From Nakaseomyces glabratus (taxonomy: Eukaryota; Ascomycota; Saccharomycetes; Saccharomycetales; Saccharomycetaceae), in contig NC_088958.1 of the NCBI RefSeq assembly GCF_010111755.1, positions 930,001 through 994,000 on the forward strand: a stretch of DNA of 64,000 nt. Reading direction: 5' to 3'. The translations under genes and the position numbers were made by a program. Of the stretch, positions 1 through 10,544 are shown one piece after another. Within the stretch, counting starts at the first letter, position 1. Every line of letters starts with the position of its first letter. Below the pieces are notes generated by a model. It made no database searches and was not told where the DNA came from. It saw nothing but the letters and a program-made list of their open reading frames with translations.

Positions 1-1911
1 TAGATCTAATCCCAAAATACCAACCAAGAAATTTTGCAGCGAGTTACCATACACAAATGCTTGAGTGATATATGGAGAAGACGATAAGTAAGTGTTTTCA
101 ATCTTTTCAGGGCCAATATACTCACCGTGTGCTAGTTTGAAGAAGTTCTTGACACGGTCAATAATATGTAAACGTCCCTTCTTGTCAATGTAGCTAACAT
201 CACCAGTTGAGAACCAGCCGTCCTTATCGATAGCCTTGTTCGTCTCATCTGGATTCTTGAAATATCTGTCAAATATTTGAGGACCACGAAGTTGCAACTC
301 ACCTTTCAGGTCCCTCTCCGCATCATATCCCATATCAGGAACAGACTTTAATCTACATTCAGCAGATATACCAATAGGACCACAAGAGCCTACGTCTTTC
401 TCATCTTGTTCACTGATACATATACCAGCAAAAGATTCAGTAAGTCCGTACCCTTGTCTAACACCAACATCTAAGCAACTCTTCAAAAACAACAAGGTCT
501 CTTTGGCAATTGGTGCTGAACCCGTAACCATAAAGTCAGTTCTGGAGAGACCAAGTTGTTCGCGAACTTTGTTAATCAGGACTTTCTTGTAAATGAGAGA
601 GTTAACCAGAGAGTCATCTGGACCAGCCTTAGTTGAGTACCTGTTGATCTTAGCATTCACAATCGTTCCTGAAATGGCTCTACTAACAGCCGATTTATCA
701 AACGAGTTCTTGATACCAGCTTCGAACCGAGTTAAAATACGTGGGACGAGTGCTAGGTTGTCAGGTTTCAAGATCTTTAAATCTTCCACCAGCGCTGAAG
801 GATCAGGGATATGTAAGAAACCTAAACCTGCACCAATGGCCAAATCATACGCACAAATCATTCTTTCAAAGATATGTGCCAATGGCAAGAAACATAAGTC
901 ATAAAGTTGTCTGTGGGCCTTATCTGGATTCTTTCTAAATGTAGAGAAGGCAAAGGCTAGCCCAGAGGCGATATTAGTATGACTCATTTCAACACCTTTT
1001 GGTAGACCAGTTGTACCAGAAGTGAAAGAGATCGTATATAAGTCATCCGGTTTGGGTTTAATAATTGGGATCTTATTCAAAGCGCCCAATTTTTCGACCT
1101 GGGAAAGTGTATGTACTGAGATTTTCTCCCCATTTGCATTAGTGGCATTTGGTAGAGAGGACGTATTTAGCATGTGCAGCTCTTCATCGCTCAAATCCTC
1201 TATACACACTAAAGTGTTTAAATGTTTCAATTGAGGTAAAATCTTCAAAACATTGTACATATTCGACTTGGCAAAGATTAAAATTGGGGACTCGGTTAAA
1301 TTCATTATGTACTCTGAGGTTTCTGGTCCCAAAGTTTCATAAAGCGCAGTGTTCGGTAAGGAGTATGCCTGGCATGCCAAATCAGTCAATATCCATTCTG
1401 GACGGTTGTGAGACAAGATGGCCACAATTAAATCCTTGTTGTCTGTTAATTTCCGACGTCTCTTGGTATTGACTAAAGTCATAATACCACTACCCAGTGC
1501 CTGGGACCGTTCTAAAGTCCGCTGGTAGGAGTCGAATTCATAGTACTGCTCCCAATCTTGTTTTTCGTCATTGTAAGGCCTACGACCTAGACAATCGTTA
1601 TCTGGCCAGTTCCTAGCGCTGAATAGAAAGTAGTCATAGTAGGTTGCTAGGTTTTTATCCATACACGTGACTAAACGTTCGGTAGACAGAATACTTCTGT
1701 AAACTGGACTGAACCCCTTCGCCTGTGATCCTGGCACAGGAACAGCCTGCGCCTGCAGGAACTTTCTATAGTCTGGGTGGTTAGACAGTGGGAAAGTATC
1801 CATCAGCGCGCGAAGGTACTCATCAGATCCGGGCTTATACCCGGATAATCTCTTCTTCAATTCAGCATACCGAGGAGATGTCTCTACCAACTCAGTCACT
1901 GAGAAGCTCAT
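1..1911 (-). CDS. FAA2: Medium-chain fatty acyl-CoA synthetase Faa2 (3' end beyond window)
   Basis: Activates fatty acids to acyl-CoA with ATP, in S. cerevisiae inside peroxisomes ahead of beta-oxidation. Reading back from the ATG at 1911 gives 637 open codons to the window edge; the family is about 740 residues, so roughly the last 100, including any C-terminal peroxisomal signal, are outside. Seen in the translation: the AMP-binding loop [16 protein letters not shown] near residue 295, the YGLTESFAG motif further on, and the [10 protein letters not shown] adenylation motif near 560. N-terminal similarity ([21 protein letters not shown] segment) is to Faa2 rather than Faa1/Faa4. The neighbour HEM14 is also next to FAA2 (YER015W/YER014W) in S. 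cerevisiae. An oleate response element lies upstream at 2185-2207. Confidence 0.93.
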   Translation of the reverse strand, partial: MSFSVTELVETSPRYAELKKRLSGYKPGSDEYLRALMDTFPLSNHPDYRKFLQAQAVPVPGSQAKGFSPVYRSILSTERLVTCMDKNLATYYDYFLFSARNWPDNDCLGRRPYNDEKQDWEQYYEFDSYQRTLERSQALGSGIMTLVNTKRRRKLTDNKDLIVAILSHNRPEWILTDLACQAYSLPNTALYETLGPETSEYIMNLTESPILIFAKSNMYNVLKILPQLKHLNTLVCIEDLSDEELHMLNTSSLPNATNANGEKISVHTLSQVEKLGALNKIPIIKPKPDDLYTISFTSGTTGLPKGVEMSHTNIASGLAFAFSTFRKNPDKAHRQLYDLCFLPLAHIFERMICAYDLAIGAGLGFLHIPDPSALVEDLKILKPDNLALVPRILTRFEAGIKNSFDKSAVSRAISGTIVNAKINRYSTKAGPDDSLVNSLIYKKVLINKVREQLGLSRTDFMVTGSAPIAKETLLFLKSCLDVGVRQGYGLTESFAGICISEQDEKDVGSCGPIGISAECRLKSVPDMGYDAERDLKGELQLRGPQIFDRYFKNPDETNKAIDKDGWFSTGDVSYIDKKGRLHIIDRVKNFFKLAHGEYIGPEKIENTYLSSSPYITQAFVYGNSLQNFLVGILGLDL

Positions 1912-2608
1912 TGTAATTTCTTTTAAGGTGTTTGAAGTTATCTACTCTATGTTTACTCAAAGCTTAGCTCGAATACTTTTACAGTGCTCGCTATTTATAC
2001 TTTCAGTTCTCTCCACCTTGACAGTTTCTGATCCATGAAGAACTCCAACTTGTTAGCATCACCGTTCTCAATCTCCAAAGTCCTTCAAGAGCACCAGTCG
2101 GAGGATGAACGGCTGTTAAACAGATGCAATTGCGAAGTCGGTCAAGGTCATCGCAATCCCATCTTTAACAACTAAGAACCCTTTCGGAGTTTATTATCGC
2201 AAAGCCGGGTTTGATTGCAAGGGTTTGTGGGGTCCCACACTCCAACTGGCTTCTCCAAAGTAAGTGTCCTGAAATCCGCATCCGAGAGACCCCCTAAATC
2301 ACCTTGTAGTTGTGCAATCACATGTAAAACAACGTACCAGTGTATATATCCCGTGATATGTTGGTGTACGTAGGTGAGCGTGTTCTGCTAACATTATATA
2401 ATAGGAATACTATCGCTATAGTCTTACGGTACAGGTAGTAATTTATATATTTTGATTGTAGTTATTTATATTTTATGGATATGTCTTTTTTTTGAAGTAG
2501 ATAACATATTTAGATTATAGATTCAAGGCTTTTGTTACTTGTGAAAAGTCTGTTGGAAAGCGTGAGTGGGGTTTCTTTCTTCTTAGCAATGCTTTGTTCA
2601 CATCACCT
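1912..2608. other. Intergenic, FAA2 promoter
   Basis: About 700 bp between the FAA2 start and the stop of the small secreted ORF. The FAA2-proximal half is mixed-composition promoter DNA holding the oleate element; the distal half (about 2380-2540) is AT-rich. No further gene is visible. Confidence 0.6.
2185..2207 (+). promoter_or_regulatory. Oleate response element (Oaf1/Pip2 type) upstream of FAA2
   Basis: The sequence fits CGG-N3-TNA-N11-CCG, within the yeast ORE consensus CGGN3TNAN9-12CCG that Oaf1/Pip2 binds. It lies about 275 bp upstream of the FAA2 start codon. FAA2 encodes a peroxisomal fatty-acid activating enzyme, so oleate control is expected. The match is seen; binding is inferred. 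Confidence 0.6.
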
Positions 2609-3013
2609 TTAAAGATCTTCAAAGATATTTGTGGAAGTAAAACTGTAATAGTATAATCCAGTTTCTTTTAAGTTGAATCGTTTCCACAAGTTGGTCTTGG
2701 CCATTGAGTACAGTTTTTGAATCATGACACCCAAGATATTATCATCCACCTGTTTCAAATGGGATTCGCCTATGGTCCACTCCTTGTTTTTGTCCAAATC
2801 AATACCTTGTTGTAGGTTATGAAATTCAATGGTTTGCTCATTTTCTGGGTCAGTTGCCGCCTGGATACTGGCAAGGACTGCGCCTTGGTGCTTTTCGACT
2901 AATTCATTGATGTAGCCCTGGACATAACCATGTAACTCTTCTTTGTTATTTGAATCAATACACATGGCAACACTAATCGGAACAACTAGTGATAGTAAGT
3001 TAGTAAGTTTCAT
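2609..3013 (-). CDS. Small predicted secreted protein, unknown function (134 aa)
   Basis: I do not recognise this protein. It starts with a classic signal peptide (MKLTNLLSLVVPISVAMC, basic residue then a hydrophobic run), likely cleaved around residue 18. The mature part of about 115 residues is polar and mildly acidic, with few cysteines and no transmembrane segment, glycosylation-rich Ser/Thr block or GPI signal. It lies between FAA2 and HEM14, which are direct neighbours in S. cerevisiae, so it is an extra gene relative to that order. Bases before the ATG are A/T-rich with a TATA-like run near 3138. Good length and signal peptide argue for a real gene; it could also be a chance ORF. Confidence 0.6.
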   Translation of the reverse strand: MKLTNLLSLVVPISVAMCIDSNNKEELHGYVQGYINELVEKHQGAVLASIQAATDPENEQTIEFHNLQQGIDLDKNKEWTIGESHLKQVDDNILGVMIQKLYSMAKTNLWKRFNLKETGLYYYSFTSTNIFEDL

Positions 3014-3465
3014 ATCTTTTCTCTTGTAGTTTGATTATTGGGTGAATACTAAGATTTGGTTCCAAAACACAGAATACTCTAAAAAAAAGTATTCAGTTCT
3101 TTCAAATTTGGTAACAATTCAGCATTGTACATCCTTTATATATGTTGGAGTTTATGACTTCCTTTTATTACGGTCCTTTTGCTGTAATCTTTTTGTTGCT
3201 AAAATTATTTTTGTGGCGGTTCTGCAACTTTAGCAAATATTATTTAATAGAAAATTTAGCATAAATAGTTTAATAGCAAGCACAGGGAAGGTTTAAAAAA
3301 AAGTGTTAGCTCTTGAAATAAATACAGTACTAAAGATCAAATAAATAAGTAGTAGAAAAGAAGTAAATACAGGGAATGCCATTTAGCAAGACTTGGCCAA
3401 AATTTTTGTAGTTTCGTGTTATTTTATGTTCTCTTCTGTTATCAGCAACTTATGGAGCATAAGAT
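3014..3465. other. Intergenic, AT-rich
   Basis: Promoter of the small secreted ORF and 3' region of HEM14. Very AT-rich, with a long A run near 3080 and 3295. No gene or repeat recognised. Confidence 0.5.
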
Positions 3466-5082
3466 TTAACGTAGTTTTAACGCATCTTGGAATCCATCTG
3501 CAAAAACATCAGGGATACCAGGACCAATGGCAAAGCCCATACCACCTATAGAAACCTTGTTGTTGAAGAGTTTTAGTATTTTCTTTTCCATATCGGTTTG
3601 CCAATCCATGTAGCCAACATTATATTTTGGCAAACACTTGTTTGCAGGAGTTACCTGCCACAAACCTCTGTCAAGATCATTAGGTGATACTCCCAAATGT
3701 CTCTCTAAAGTGTTTCTAACAGCATCGATAATCTGCTCATCTTTTGGTACTACAGGTTCACCGGTAGCAGGATCGTTATACATATATCCACCAACCATAG
3801 CTGTTAACTTAGTATAAGATTTTTTGTCTGATGATACCATTTCTTGTGCATTCTCAATGTTTTTCAAGTTTTGCTCAATAACTGAGTCAAAGATCACACC
3901 CAATAGTTTTTCTTTATTTGGGTTTGACTCAGGTACCAGATAGCCAAAACCACGGTTTTTCTTTGGGATGACATCCTTATCAGGCAGGTAGAAATTTACC
4001 AAAACCACGGTATTGGCTTTGATGGTCTCCAGACTGTCGGCTATATGGCCATCAATCTCACGTAGTAATGGTCCCAATCTATGGGGAATACCGGTTAGGC
4101 GAACGTGGTCAAATTTCTCTGTGGACTTTCCGTGATTAATTTCAACAGTTATGTTATTATTGTCAGACTTTGCGTCTGAGATTAATTTAGTGATAGCTGA
4201 GTTATTCAAAACGGAGACATTAGGCATGGATTCAAGACCTTTGAGTAATGTTTGGCAGAAGCTTTCTAGGCCTCCCTTAAAACCTAACATGGGGTAATGC
4301 TTTAACTTCTTAGACAGCTCTAATATCTTAGACTCTTCCTTTCCCATTACTTTAGTATATTTATCGAGAATCAAGGTTAAAGAGTCAGCATTCTTTTTCC
4401 TGTCTTTTTTAGTCTTCATCGAATGAATTAATGCTTTTGTGTTAGAGCCAAACTTCAGTTCATTTGCTACCATCTTGTGCATAACTTTTTTGGCACTGAG
4501 AGTATTAATATCGTCAGCATAGATACCTCTATATATGGCACTGAAGACATTTTTACCTAAATGCTCATTACCCATTCTTTTATCTAACATGGAAGCCACA
4601 GTTTCATCCTTACCGGGGTTTGCACTGGCTTTTCTCCAGAATTCACCTAGCATTGCAGGTATAATACCTTTCCCTAAATCACTCATTATGAATTTAATAC
4701 CACTCAAAAAGGAGTCAGGTACCTTAACTAGTTTGTCATTTGGATCAAGTAAAAACTTCTTATCAGCATCAGAGTTGTGTTCTATAAAATGTACTATGTC
4801 CAAGCTTTTCAGGTCTTTCATGGCATCGATCATCATTACTGTCCCATCTGATACACCTCTTAAGGTTCTTGGTCCACGTTCTATCATTACTGGTTGACCA
4901 TTCTTGTCCTTTGTCTGCCATGAATTGATCCATCCACTATTTCTTGCTGCCTTTTCATACAATGTAACAGATACATCTGGCCTCATTTTGGCTAAGAAGT
5001 ATGCAAATGATAGACCAGCTATACCGCTACCACCTACAGCCACTTTGGCATTCTTAGGAAGAGCTGTCAAGGGAGAAAGCAT
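3466..5082 (-). CDS. HEM14: Protoporphyrinogen oxidase
   Basis: Oxidises protoporphyrinogen IX to protoporphyrin IX, the penultimate step of haem synthesis, as an FAD enzyme on the mitochondrial inner membrane. At 538 aa it matches the yeast family length. The N-terminus carries a dinucleotide-binding fold with GGSGIAGLSFAY at about residues 17-28, and the C-terminus has the typical second flavin segment SIGGMGFAIGPGIPDV. The middle is the substrate/membrane domain, with several Lys-rich stretches. It follows FAA2 and precedes PRP22 as in S. cerevisiae chromosome V (YER014W). No frame damage is seen. Confidence 0.95.
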   Translation of the reverse strand: MLSPLTALPKNAKVAVGGSGIAGLSFAYFLAKMRPDVSVTLYEKAARNSGWINSWQTKDKNGQPVMIERGPRTLRGVSDGTVMMIDAMKDLKSLDIVHFIEHNSDADKKFLLDPNDKLVKVPDSFLSGIKFIMSDLGKGIIPAMLGEFWRKASANPGKDETVASMLDKRMGNEHLGKNVFSAIYRGIYADDINTLSAKKVMHKMVANELKFGSNTKALIHSMKTKKDRKKNADSLTLILDKYTKVMGKEESKILELSKKLKHYPMLGFKGGLESFCQTLLKGLESMPNVSVLNNSAITKLISDAKSDNNNITVEINHGKSTEKFDHVRLTGIPHRLGPLLREIDGHIADSLETIKANTVVLVNFYLPDKDVIPKKNRGFGYLVPESNPNKEKLLGVIFDSVIEQNLKNIENAQEMVSSDKKSYTKLTAMVGGYMYNDPATGEPVVPKDEQIIDAVRNTLERHLGVSPNDLDRGLWQVTPANKCLPKYNVGYMDWQTDMEKKILKLFNNKVSIGGMGFAIGPGIPDVFADGFQDALKLR

Positions 5083-5500
5083 CGTCTATCAGCTATCAAT
5101 TGATTGTAATGTCTCTCCTGGTTCTTTCACCAAAGTCAGTGAAGTAACTTCTTCCCTTAACAAAGTTGTCTTGCAGTTATAAACAAGTGAAACCAAATAA
5201 GTTAAATGCAAATTGACTGAGTAAACGCATTATGTATTCCTCTATTCAAATTATGTGTATTGTATAATATATGACTTCCGTTTAGGCAGAAACGATGAAT
5301 TGCCCATTTCCACATTTTTTCATCATTTCCCCACGAGAATTTCTGTGTCTTCCATTGTTCTAATTTAATATTTATGAAAATTATGTCAAAAAATAAAAGG
5401 GCTCATCGTATAGCTCCAGAAAAAAACTCATATAATACTATTTATTAAGTTGTGTTCTAATTATGTGAAAGCTTCCAATTCTAAAGGCAACATATAATCC
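5083..5500. other. Intergenic, HEM14 promoter and PRP22 3' region
   Basis: About 420 bp, AT-rich. No RNA gene or recognised site; the short ORFs crossing it have no family features. Confidence 0.5.
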
Positions 5501-8500
5501 TCATTTTTTTTTCATTCCTAGTGCCTTCTCCCTATTTTGTTTCTTAGAGCTTAATCTCCAAGAGTTCTGGTCCTTGGAATGTCTGTTGAAAAGTGGTTCT
5601 ATCTTAGTCTTCTTACGAGATTGGCTGTTCTCATCTGCAACTTTATAAAAGTGAGGAGCAACTTCTAATAACCATTGAGGCTCTATACCTGATATTTGGG
5701 ACATGAACTCTCTCGTAGTCAGAATTAAGCTGTGATATATTACATACTCATATTCCCTGCCATATAGTGCACTAGATGGGTGTATTCCAACTTCTGTCCC
5801 ACCATTAATTGTCTTGTATCCAGATTTTGTTTCCCTTTTAGCAGCATTTAAGAAGAAACCACTTACTAAAGTTTTTCGAATTATCTCCGGATTCTCGTTA
5901 CAGCTAGTAATGGGTAAGTTTAAACGCTCGAAAATCATCGAGATTTGCCTCTTAACATCTTTAGCTCTTCTCAAGTGTCTGAAGTGAAGGAAGTTAGTAT
6001 TACAAAAATCTTCAGAACAATTTGACCTCTCCCACCTATTGTAAACGTTTAGTAATGTTAAATGATCACCATAAGGATGATGAAACCTAGCCTTTTTGCC
6101 GTCTGCTTCCTGTTGCTTGTTCTTTGGTCTATAAAACACATTTTGCACAGACAGCATAGCAATTATTGTTATCATCTCATCAGAGCAGTTATTGCTAACT
6201 GATGAGAGAAGCGCTCTAGCAAGGGTAGGCTCCATTGGGAAGAGGGACATTCTTTGACCCAATTTTGTCAGGTGACCATCGGCATCTAAAGCTTGAAGAT
6301 GATATAATTCCTCCAATGCATGTACCATTAAACTCTTTGGAGGTGGGTCCATGAAGTCAAAATGTAGTAAATCATTAATCCCCATTGCCTTTAGCATTAA
6401 AATAGTATGGAGTAAGTTCTGACGCTGTATTTCAGGAATCGCATTTGGAAGCATTTCATTTTGATATGAGGACTCTGTATACAATCTATAACACTTACCT
6501 GGACCTGTTCTACCTGCTCTACCCTTTCTCTGATTAGCTTGAGCTTGTGATATGGGAGCAACTACTAGTTGTTCCATACCTGCCCTAGGAGAGTAAGTAT
6601 TTACTTTTGAAAACCCAGGATCCACCACGTAAAAAATACCATCAATAGTAATCGATGTTTCGGCAATATTAGTTGCAAAAATTACTTTCCGACTACCTCT
6701 CGGAGTGGGTTCAAAAATTTTAGACTGAATCTCACTTGGTAAGGCTGAGTATACTGGCAAAATAATCAATGGATCAATCTTATCGCCCATTTCCTTAGCC
6801 CTTTCAAAAAGAACTTCGCAGCATGTATCGATTTCTTCTTGGCCAGTCAAGAACACCAAAATATCACCTGGGCCTTCAGAAGTATGAATATCCATGACAC
6901 AGTCAAGTGAACTAGCAATGTAATCCATTGTAGGAGTTTTTGAATAAAGAACTTCAACAGGAAATGTTTTTCCCGGAATATTAATAATTGGACAATTGTT
7001 GAAATACTCGGCAAATTTGTTAGAGTCCAACGTTGCAGATGTAACAATAACTTTTAGGTCATCTCTTTTCATAGCAGCCTTTTTTAATAATGCGAATAAA
7101 ACGTCAGTAGCTATGGTCCTCTCATGTGCTTCATCCAGCATGATGACGGAGTACTTTGATAATATCGGATCTAATAGAGCTTCTTGCTGCAGCATACCAT
7201 CGGTCATATATTTGATGCGTGTCACATCCGAAGTTACATTCTCAAAACGAATAGTATAACCGACCTCACGGCCAATTTTACAACCAACTTCCTCAGCAAC
7301 CCTCCTCGCTACGGACTCGGCCGCAACACGACGAGGTTGGGTACACCCAATTATTCCATTTTTACTAAACCCTTCATCATCTAGGTATTGTGTAATCTGG
7401 GTAGTTTTACCTGAACCTGTCTCACCAACTATAACTAGAAACTGATTGTTTTTAATTTCTGACATAAGTTTTTCACGCATGGAATACACCGGCAAAGATT
7501 TCCTTTGCGCTGATATCGGTTTTGCGGACTTTTTACCATAGCTTACTTTCTCTCTCGATTTCTTTTTCTCCCAGGAGGTAACTGTCAATTGCTGCCTCAA
7601 ATCATCAATCTCTTTCTTAATTTGTAATGGGTCTTTAGTAGGATCCTCGATTTTCCGTTTCTGTTTAATTTGTTCTTCAATATCCTTTTTTTTCTGTAGT
7701 TTTTCCTCTCTATGCTGGAGCATTAATTTAGAACCTTGGGATCCAGCTCTGTTTAATGACCCCATAGGATTATTCGAGAGTTTTGGGAGCTCATATTTTT
7801 TAGACACTTTCTTGCCCTCTTTTCTAAGGAACTTTGGTCTATCATTCGGGTTGCGTTCTATATCTATCTCTTCTATCTCATTAATATTATCACTTTGATC
7901 TTCTGTTTTATCATTGTTGCCTTCATGATCTACCACTTCTTTCTGATCGTATTTCAGTAGTTCTGGGTAGTCTTTAATTGATGCCATACCAGAAGCAATT
8001 AGCTGTCGGAGCTCCCATCTTTCTGGAGATGTTAATTTTCTCTTCCGTATTGGATTGGATTGTTTTTCACCTGGTCTACCTCTAACCTTCAATGATTCTA
8101 CATCGACATCAGTCGATTCCTTCTCCTTTCCTGAAACTTGATCTATGTTGATCATGGATAAAGATATTTTTCCATTAGTCATAATTTTACTAATCTTGAC
8201 ATAGACTGTCTGTCCTTGTTTTACAACATCGGAAGGATGACGTACTTTGTTTTTGCACAGTTCAGATATATGAACTAAACCTTCACCACATTCTTTTTTG
8301 AGGTGTAGAATCTGTACAAAACATCCAAAAGGCATAATTTTCTTTATTATTCCTTTGTAAATCTTCCCTAAAACCGGCTGTTCATCTTCAGTGATAAAAT
8401 TCATTGACAATAAGTCCTTACTATCATATATATCCTCCCATTTTATAGTTTCATTGGGTAGTTCCAGTCCATCTACTTCATTTTTTATCCTTACCTTTGT

Positions 8501-8908
8501 TTTAACGGTTAATTGTCCTTGTGAAGCATTATATGAGTCGAATAGTTTCTTTGCTACAATTGGAGGTACACCTGTGTTCATTTCCGTGAGTTTTTTCAAT
8601 AATGTACTAATATTGGGACTGTCTTTAACTATTTGCAGAATAAACTCTGCAACAACATTATCACTTATACCTAGTTCACTGTCTAATACTTTTGATATTG
8701 ATGAGATGGGATCATCTTTAACAGTACTTGTTAGTGTAGCGTAAAGCCTCTGTATCTTGTCAGTCTCCAAAACTACTCCCAGGGCCTCAAATTTCTTTTC
8801 AAACTCGTTCAGATCTTGACTTTCTTGAGCTATCCTCAGCACAAATTCAACAACTACCGGGTCTTTAGTACCTAATATGGATTCTATGTCATCGTCATTT
8901 TTATTCAT
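5501..8908 (-). CDS. PRP22: DEAH-box pre-mRNA splicing helicase Prp22
   Basis: ATP-dependent RNA helicase that releases mature mRNA from the spliceosome after the second step. The 1135-residue protein has an S1 RNA-binding domain at about 180-255 ([20 protein letters not shown]), a basic/acidic linker, then the helicase core: GETGSGKTT near 498, DEAH near 592, SAT, and the motif VI segment [12 protein letters not shown]. The HA2/OB-fold region follows, and a Lys/Arg-rich tail ends the protein. S1 plus DEAH is diagnostic for Prp22 (DHX8). Position between HEM14 and PRE1 matches YER013W. A PAC box lies about 170 bp upstream. Confidence 0.96.
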   Translation of the reverse strand: MNKNDDDIESILGTKDPVVVEFVLRIAQESQDLNEFEKKFEALGVVLETDKIQRLYATLTSTVKDDPISSISKVLDSELGISDNVVAEFILQIVKDSPNISTLLKKLTEMNTGVPPIVAKKLFDSYNASQGQLTVKTKVRIKNEVDGLELPNETIKWEDIYDSKDLLSMNFITEDEQPVLGKIYKGIIKKIMPFGCFVQILHLKKECGEGLVHISELCKNKVRHPSDVVKQGQTVYVKISKIMTNGKISLSMINIDQVSGKEKESTDVDVESLKVRGRPGEKQSNPIRKRKLTSPERWELRQLIASGMASIKDYPELLKYDQKEVVDHEGNNDKTEDQSDNINEIEEIDIERNPNDRPKFLRKEGKKVSKKYELPKLSNNPMGSLNRAGSQGSKLMLQHREEKLQKKKDIEEQIKQKRKIEDPTKDPLQIKKEIDDLRQQLTVTSWEKKKSREKVSYGKKSAKPISAQRKSLPVYSMREKLMSEIKNNQFLVIVGETGSGKTTQITQYLDDEGFSKNGIIGCTQPRRVAAESVARRVAEEVGCKIGREVGYTIRFENVTSDVTRIKYMTDGMLQQEALLDPILSKYSVIMLDEAHERTIATDVLFALLKKAAMKRDDLKVIVTSATLDSNKFAEYFNNCPIINIPGKTFPVEVLYSKTPTMDYIASSLDCVMDIHTSEGPGDILVFLTGQEEIDTCCEVLFERAKEMGDKIDPLIILPVYSALPSEIQSKIFEPTPRGSRKVIFATNIAETSITIDGIFYVVDPGFSKVNTYSPRAGMEQLVVAPISQAQANQRKGRAGRTGPGKCYRLYTESSYQNEMLPNAIPEIQRQNLLHTILMLKAMGINDLLHFDFMDPPPKSLMVHALEELYHLQALDADGHLTKLGQRMSLFPMEPTLARALLSSVSNNCSDEMITIIAMLSVQNVFYRPKNKQQEADGKKARFHHPYGDHLTLLNVYNRWERSNCSEDFCNTNFLHFRHLRRAKDVKRQISMIFERLNLPITSCNENPEIIRKTLVSGFFLNAAKRETKSGYKTINGGTEVGIHPSSALYGREYEYVIYHSLILTTREFMSQISGIEPQWLLEVAPHFYKVADENSQSRKKTKIEPLFNRHSKDQNSWRLSSKKQNREKALGMKKK

Positions 8909-9455
8909 ACTTTGATCAATAGCTGATAAATTTTCTGAATTAAAAATAATCTATTCACTTGAGCAACTCATAAGATTTTTACTCTTGGAGAATTCGAAAT
9001 AGCTAATTTGATAATGTTAATTTCGAACTTTCTATTTTTGAATAGGAATACCTTACTTTAGTCATTAGATGATTTAGCTCATCGCAAACTTTAATAGCGA
9101 GATTCTTTTATCATTATGAACGGTATATTTCTATCCATAGAGGTGCGCATACAGTCTCATTGAATGATATGTAGGGCAATACGTAACAGGTCAAGATACA
9201 GTATAAGATATATGATATGCTGGCAATAGTAATAATAAGTAGTATAGATGAAAAAATATATCGTAAATTTCTTCCTAATGATTATACAAGAAAAAGCTTA
9301 AAAAAATAAATGCTGAGATATACAGTTAGAATATTGGAGCCAGATCAATTTGTATCCTTCTTTTCTGTTCATGAGAAAGTCCATGACAACTATGAAAAGG
9401 ATGTCAAAATATGCTCGAGCATTCTAATTTGCTTTGTCCTATGTGAAACATTCAT
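8909..9455. other. Intergenic, PRP22 promoter and PRE1 3' region
   Basis: About 550 bp, AT-rich. It holds a PAC-type box at 9076-9085. An open frame starting at 9310 overlaps the PRE1 3' end and has no recognisable features, so it is not called. Confidence 0.5.
9076..9085 (-). promoter_or_regulatory. PAC box (GCGATGAGCT) upstream of PRP22
   Basis: Exact PAC motif on the minus strand, the Dot6/Tod6-type site of ribosome-biogenesis and growth genes. It is about 170 bp upstream of PRP22, which is transcribed leftward. Motif is seen; function is inferred. Confidence 0.5.
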
Positions 9456-10040
9456 TTATTGTTCAACCTCTCTAACACCGTCCTTGTCAACTATCTTGAC
9501 TATAACACCTTTGAAATCAATTGGCATTCTCTTTTGCAATTCGGCAATACATAGTTTCAGAAGTTCTAGACCCTCTGTGGTGGTCATATCTGGTCTATAA
9601 TGGTGATCCAGCAACGAAAATGTGTAGAATCCGGAGTATCCATGTGCTGCGTATGGCAAGTCAACCTTAGTACCTAGGTAATCGATCTGGTATAGTTCTG
9701 GCTTCTCTTTTTTAGTATCATAGCCACCTATTAGGACATTCACTTGGTATGGTTTCCTAGATCTGATGGATTTTGCGAGTTCCTGTCTGACGTAGCTTGA
9801 CACAGCACTGGGCGAAAGCTCGTAGTTTTCCCTTATAGAGTATAATTGCATGTTGGCTTGGATGTATTCTGCAAACTGGACGGTGTCACCAGCTTCACCA
9901 GTGAAAGTCATTAGTGTGTGAGGCGATAGTAATCTGGACTTGTCATCGCTATCCTTTAACACAGAAATACCTCTCGTTACCGCCTTAGAGGTAGCCAAGA
10001 TGACAGAATCCTGAACTCTTATACCTAGAATAATATCCAT
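9456..10040 (-). CDS. PRE1: 20S proteasome subunit beta-4
   Basis: Structural beta subunit of the 20S proteasome core. It is 194 aa, close to the 198 aa of yeast Pre1. It begins MDIILGIRVQDSVILAT with no cleaved propeptide and no catalytic N-terminal Thr, as expected for non-catalytic beta-4. The internal GGYD segment (VLIGGYDTKKEKPELYQID) is typical of the NTN-hydrolase fold. It lies between PRP22 and the TIR1-type gene as in S. cerevisiae (YER012W). Two Rpn4-like sites sit upstream, consistent with proteasome-gene control. Confidence 0.95.
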   Translation of the reverse strand: MDIILGIRVQDSVILATSKAVTRGISVLKDSDDKSRLLSPHTLMTFTGEAGDTVQFAEYIQANMQLYSIRENYELSPSAVSSYVRQELAKSIRSRKPYQVNVLIGGYDTKKEKPELYQIDYLGTKVDLPYAAHGYSGFYTFSLLDHHYRPDMTTTEGLELLKLCIAELQKRMPIDFKGVIVKIVDKDGVREVEQ

Positions 10041-10069
10041 CGTAAGTTTCTTCTTATAATATAGACTTT

Positions 10070-10078
10070 TTTGCCGCT
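10070..10078 (-). promoter_or_regulatory. Rpn4/PACE-like site upstream of PRE1
   Basis: AGCGGCAAA on the minus strand, 30 bp upstream of the PRE1 start. It resembles the proteasome-associated control element GGTGGCAAA with two changes at the 5' end. A second related site, AGTGGCGAAA, is at 10308-10317. Assignment rests on gene identity as much as on the motif. Confidence 0.4.
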
Positions 10079-10307
10079 AGTTAAATCAACTCAATTGACT
10101 TAGTATTTCTTCAAAAGTATTCAAATGAAAAAAAAAATATATGTGAGCACTACCTTCCTATTCTAAACTTTTTCCGTTTAGTTAAGTTGACTTGCTTTGA
10201 GTGTTCTGTGAATTGTCAGTAGAACTAATGTAACTGAAGATAATCTGATTCCTAGTAGAATTCATCCAATTCTAACCTTTGATCTGGGTATGCTCAATTA
10301 GCTGCTA

Positions 10308-10317
10308 TTTCGCCACT
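10308..10317 (-). promoter_or_regulatory. Second Rpn4/PACE-like site upstream of PRE1
   Basis: AGTGGCGAAA on the minus strand, about 270 bp upstream of PRE1, between the gene and tRNA-Glu. It keeps the GTGG core of the PACE element. Low to moderate confidence. Confidence 0.35.
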
Positions 10318-10472
10318 TTCTTCATATTTGAGGGGCGATTTCGGGACGCTTCTCTGCTCAACATACAAAAAATAAAAGCGGAATATAGTTTAAAACGTGT
10401 ACAGCATGTGACATGTTGGGATATACGCAAAAAAATATCAAAAAAAAAATATATTTGAAATTTGGCTAATCA

Positions 10473-10544
10473 CTCCGATACGGGGAGTCGAACCCCGGTC
10501 TCCACGGTGAAAGCGTGATGTGATAGCCGTTACACTATATCGGA
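10473..10544 (-). tRNA. tRNA-Glu (anticodon UUC)
   Basis: A 72-nt tRNA on the minus strand, starting TCCGATATAGTGTAACGGC and ending in CCCCGTATCGGAG. The seven-base acceptor stem pairs (TCCGATA with TATCGGA), the T arm is CCGGGGTTCGACTCCCCG, and the anticodon loop CTTTCAC gives UUC. It is essentially identical to the S. cerevisiae tRNA-Glu(UUC). No intron. Confidence 0.97.
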
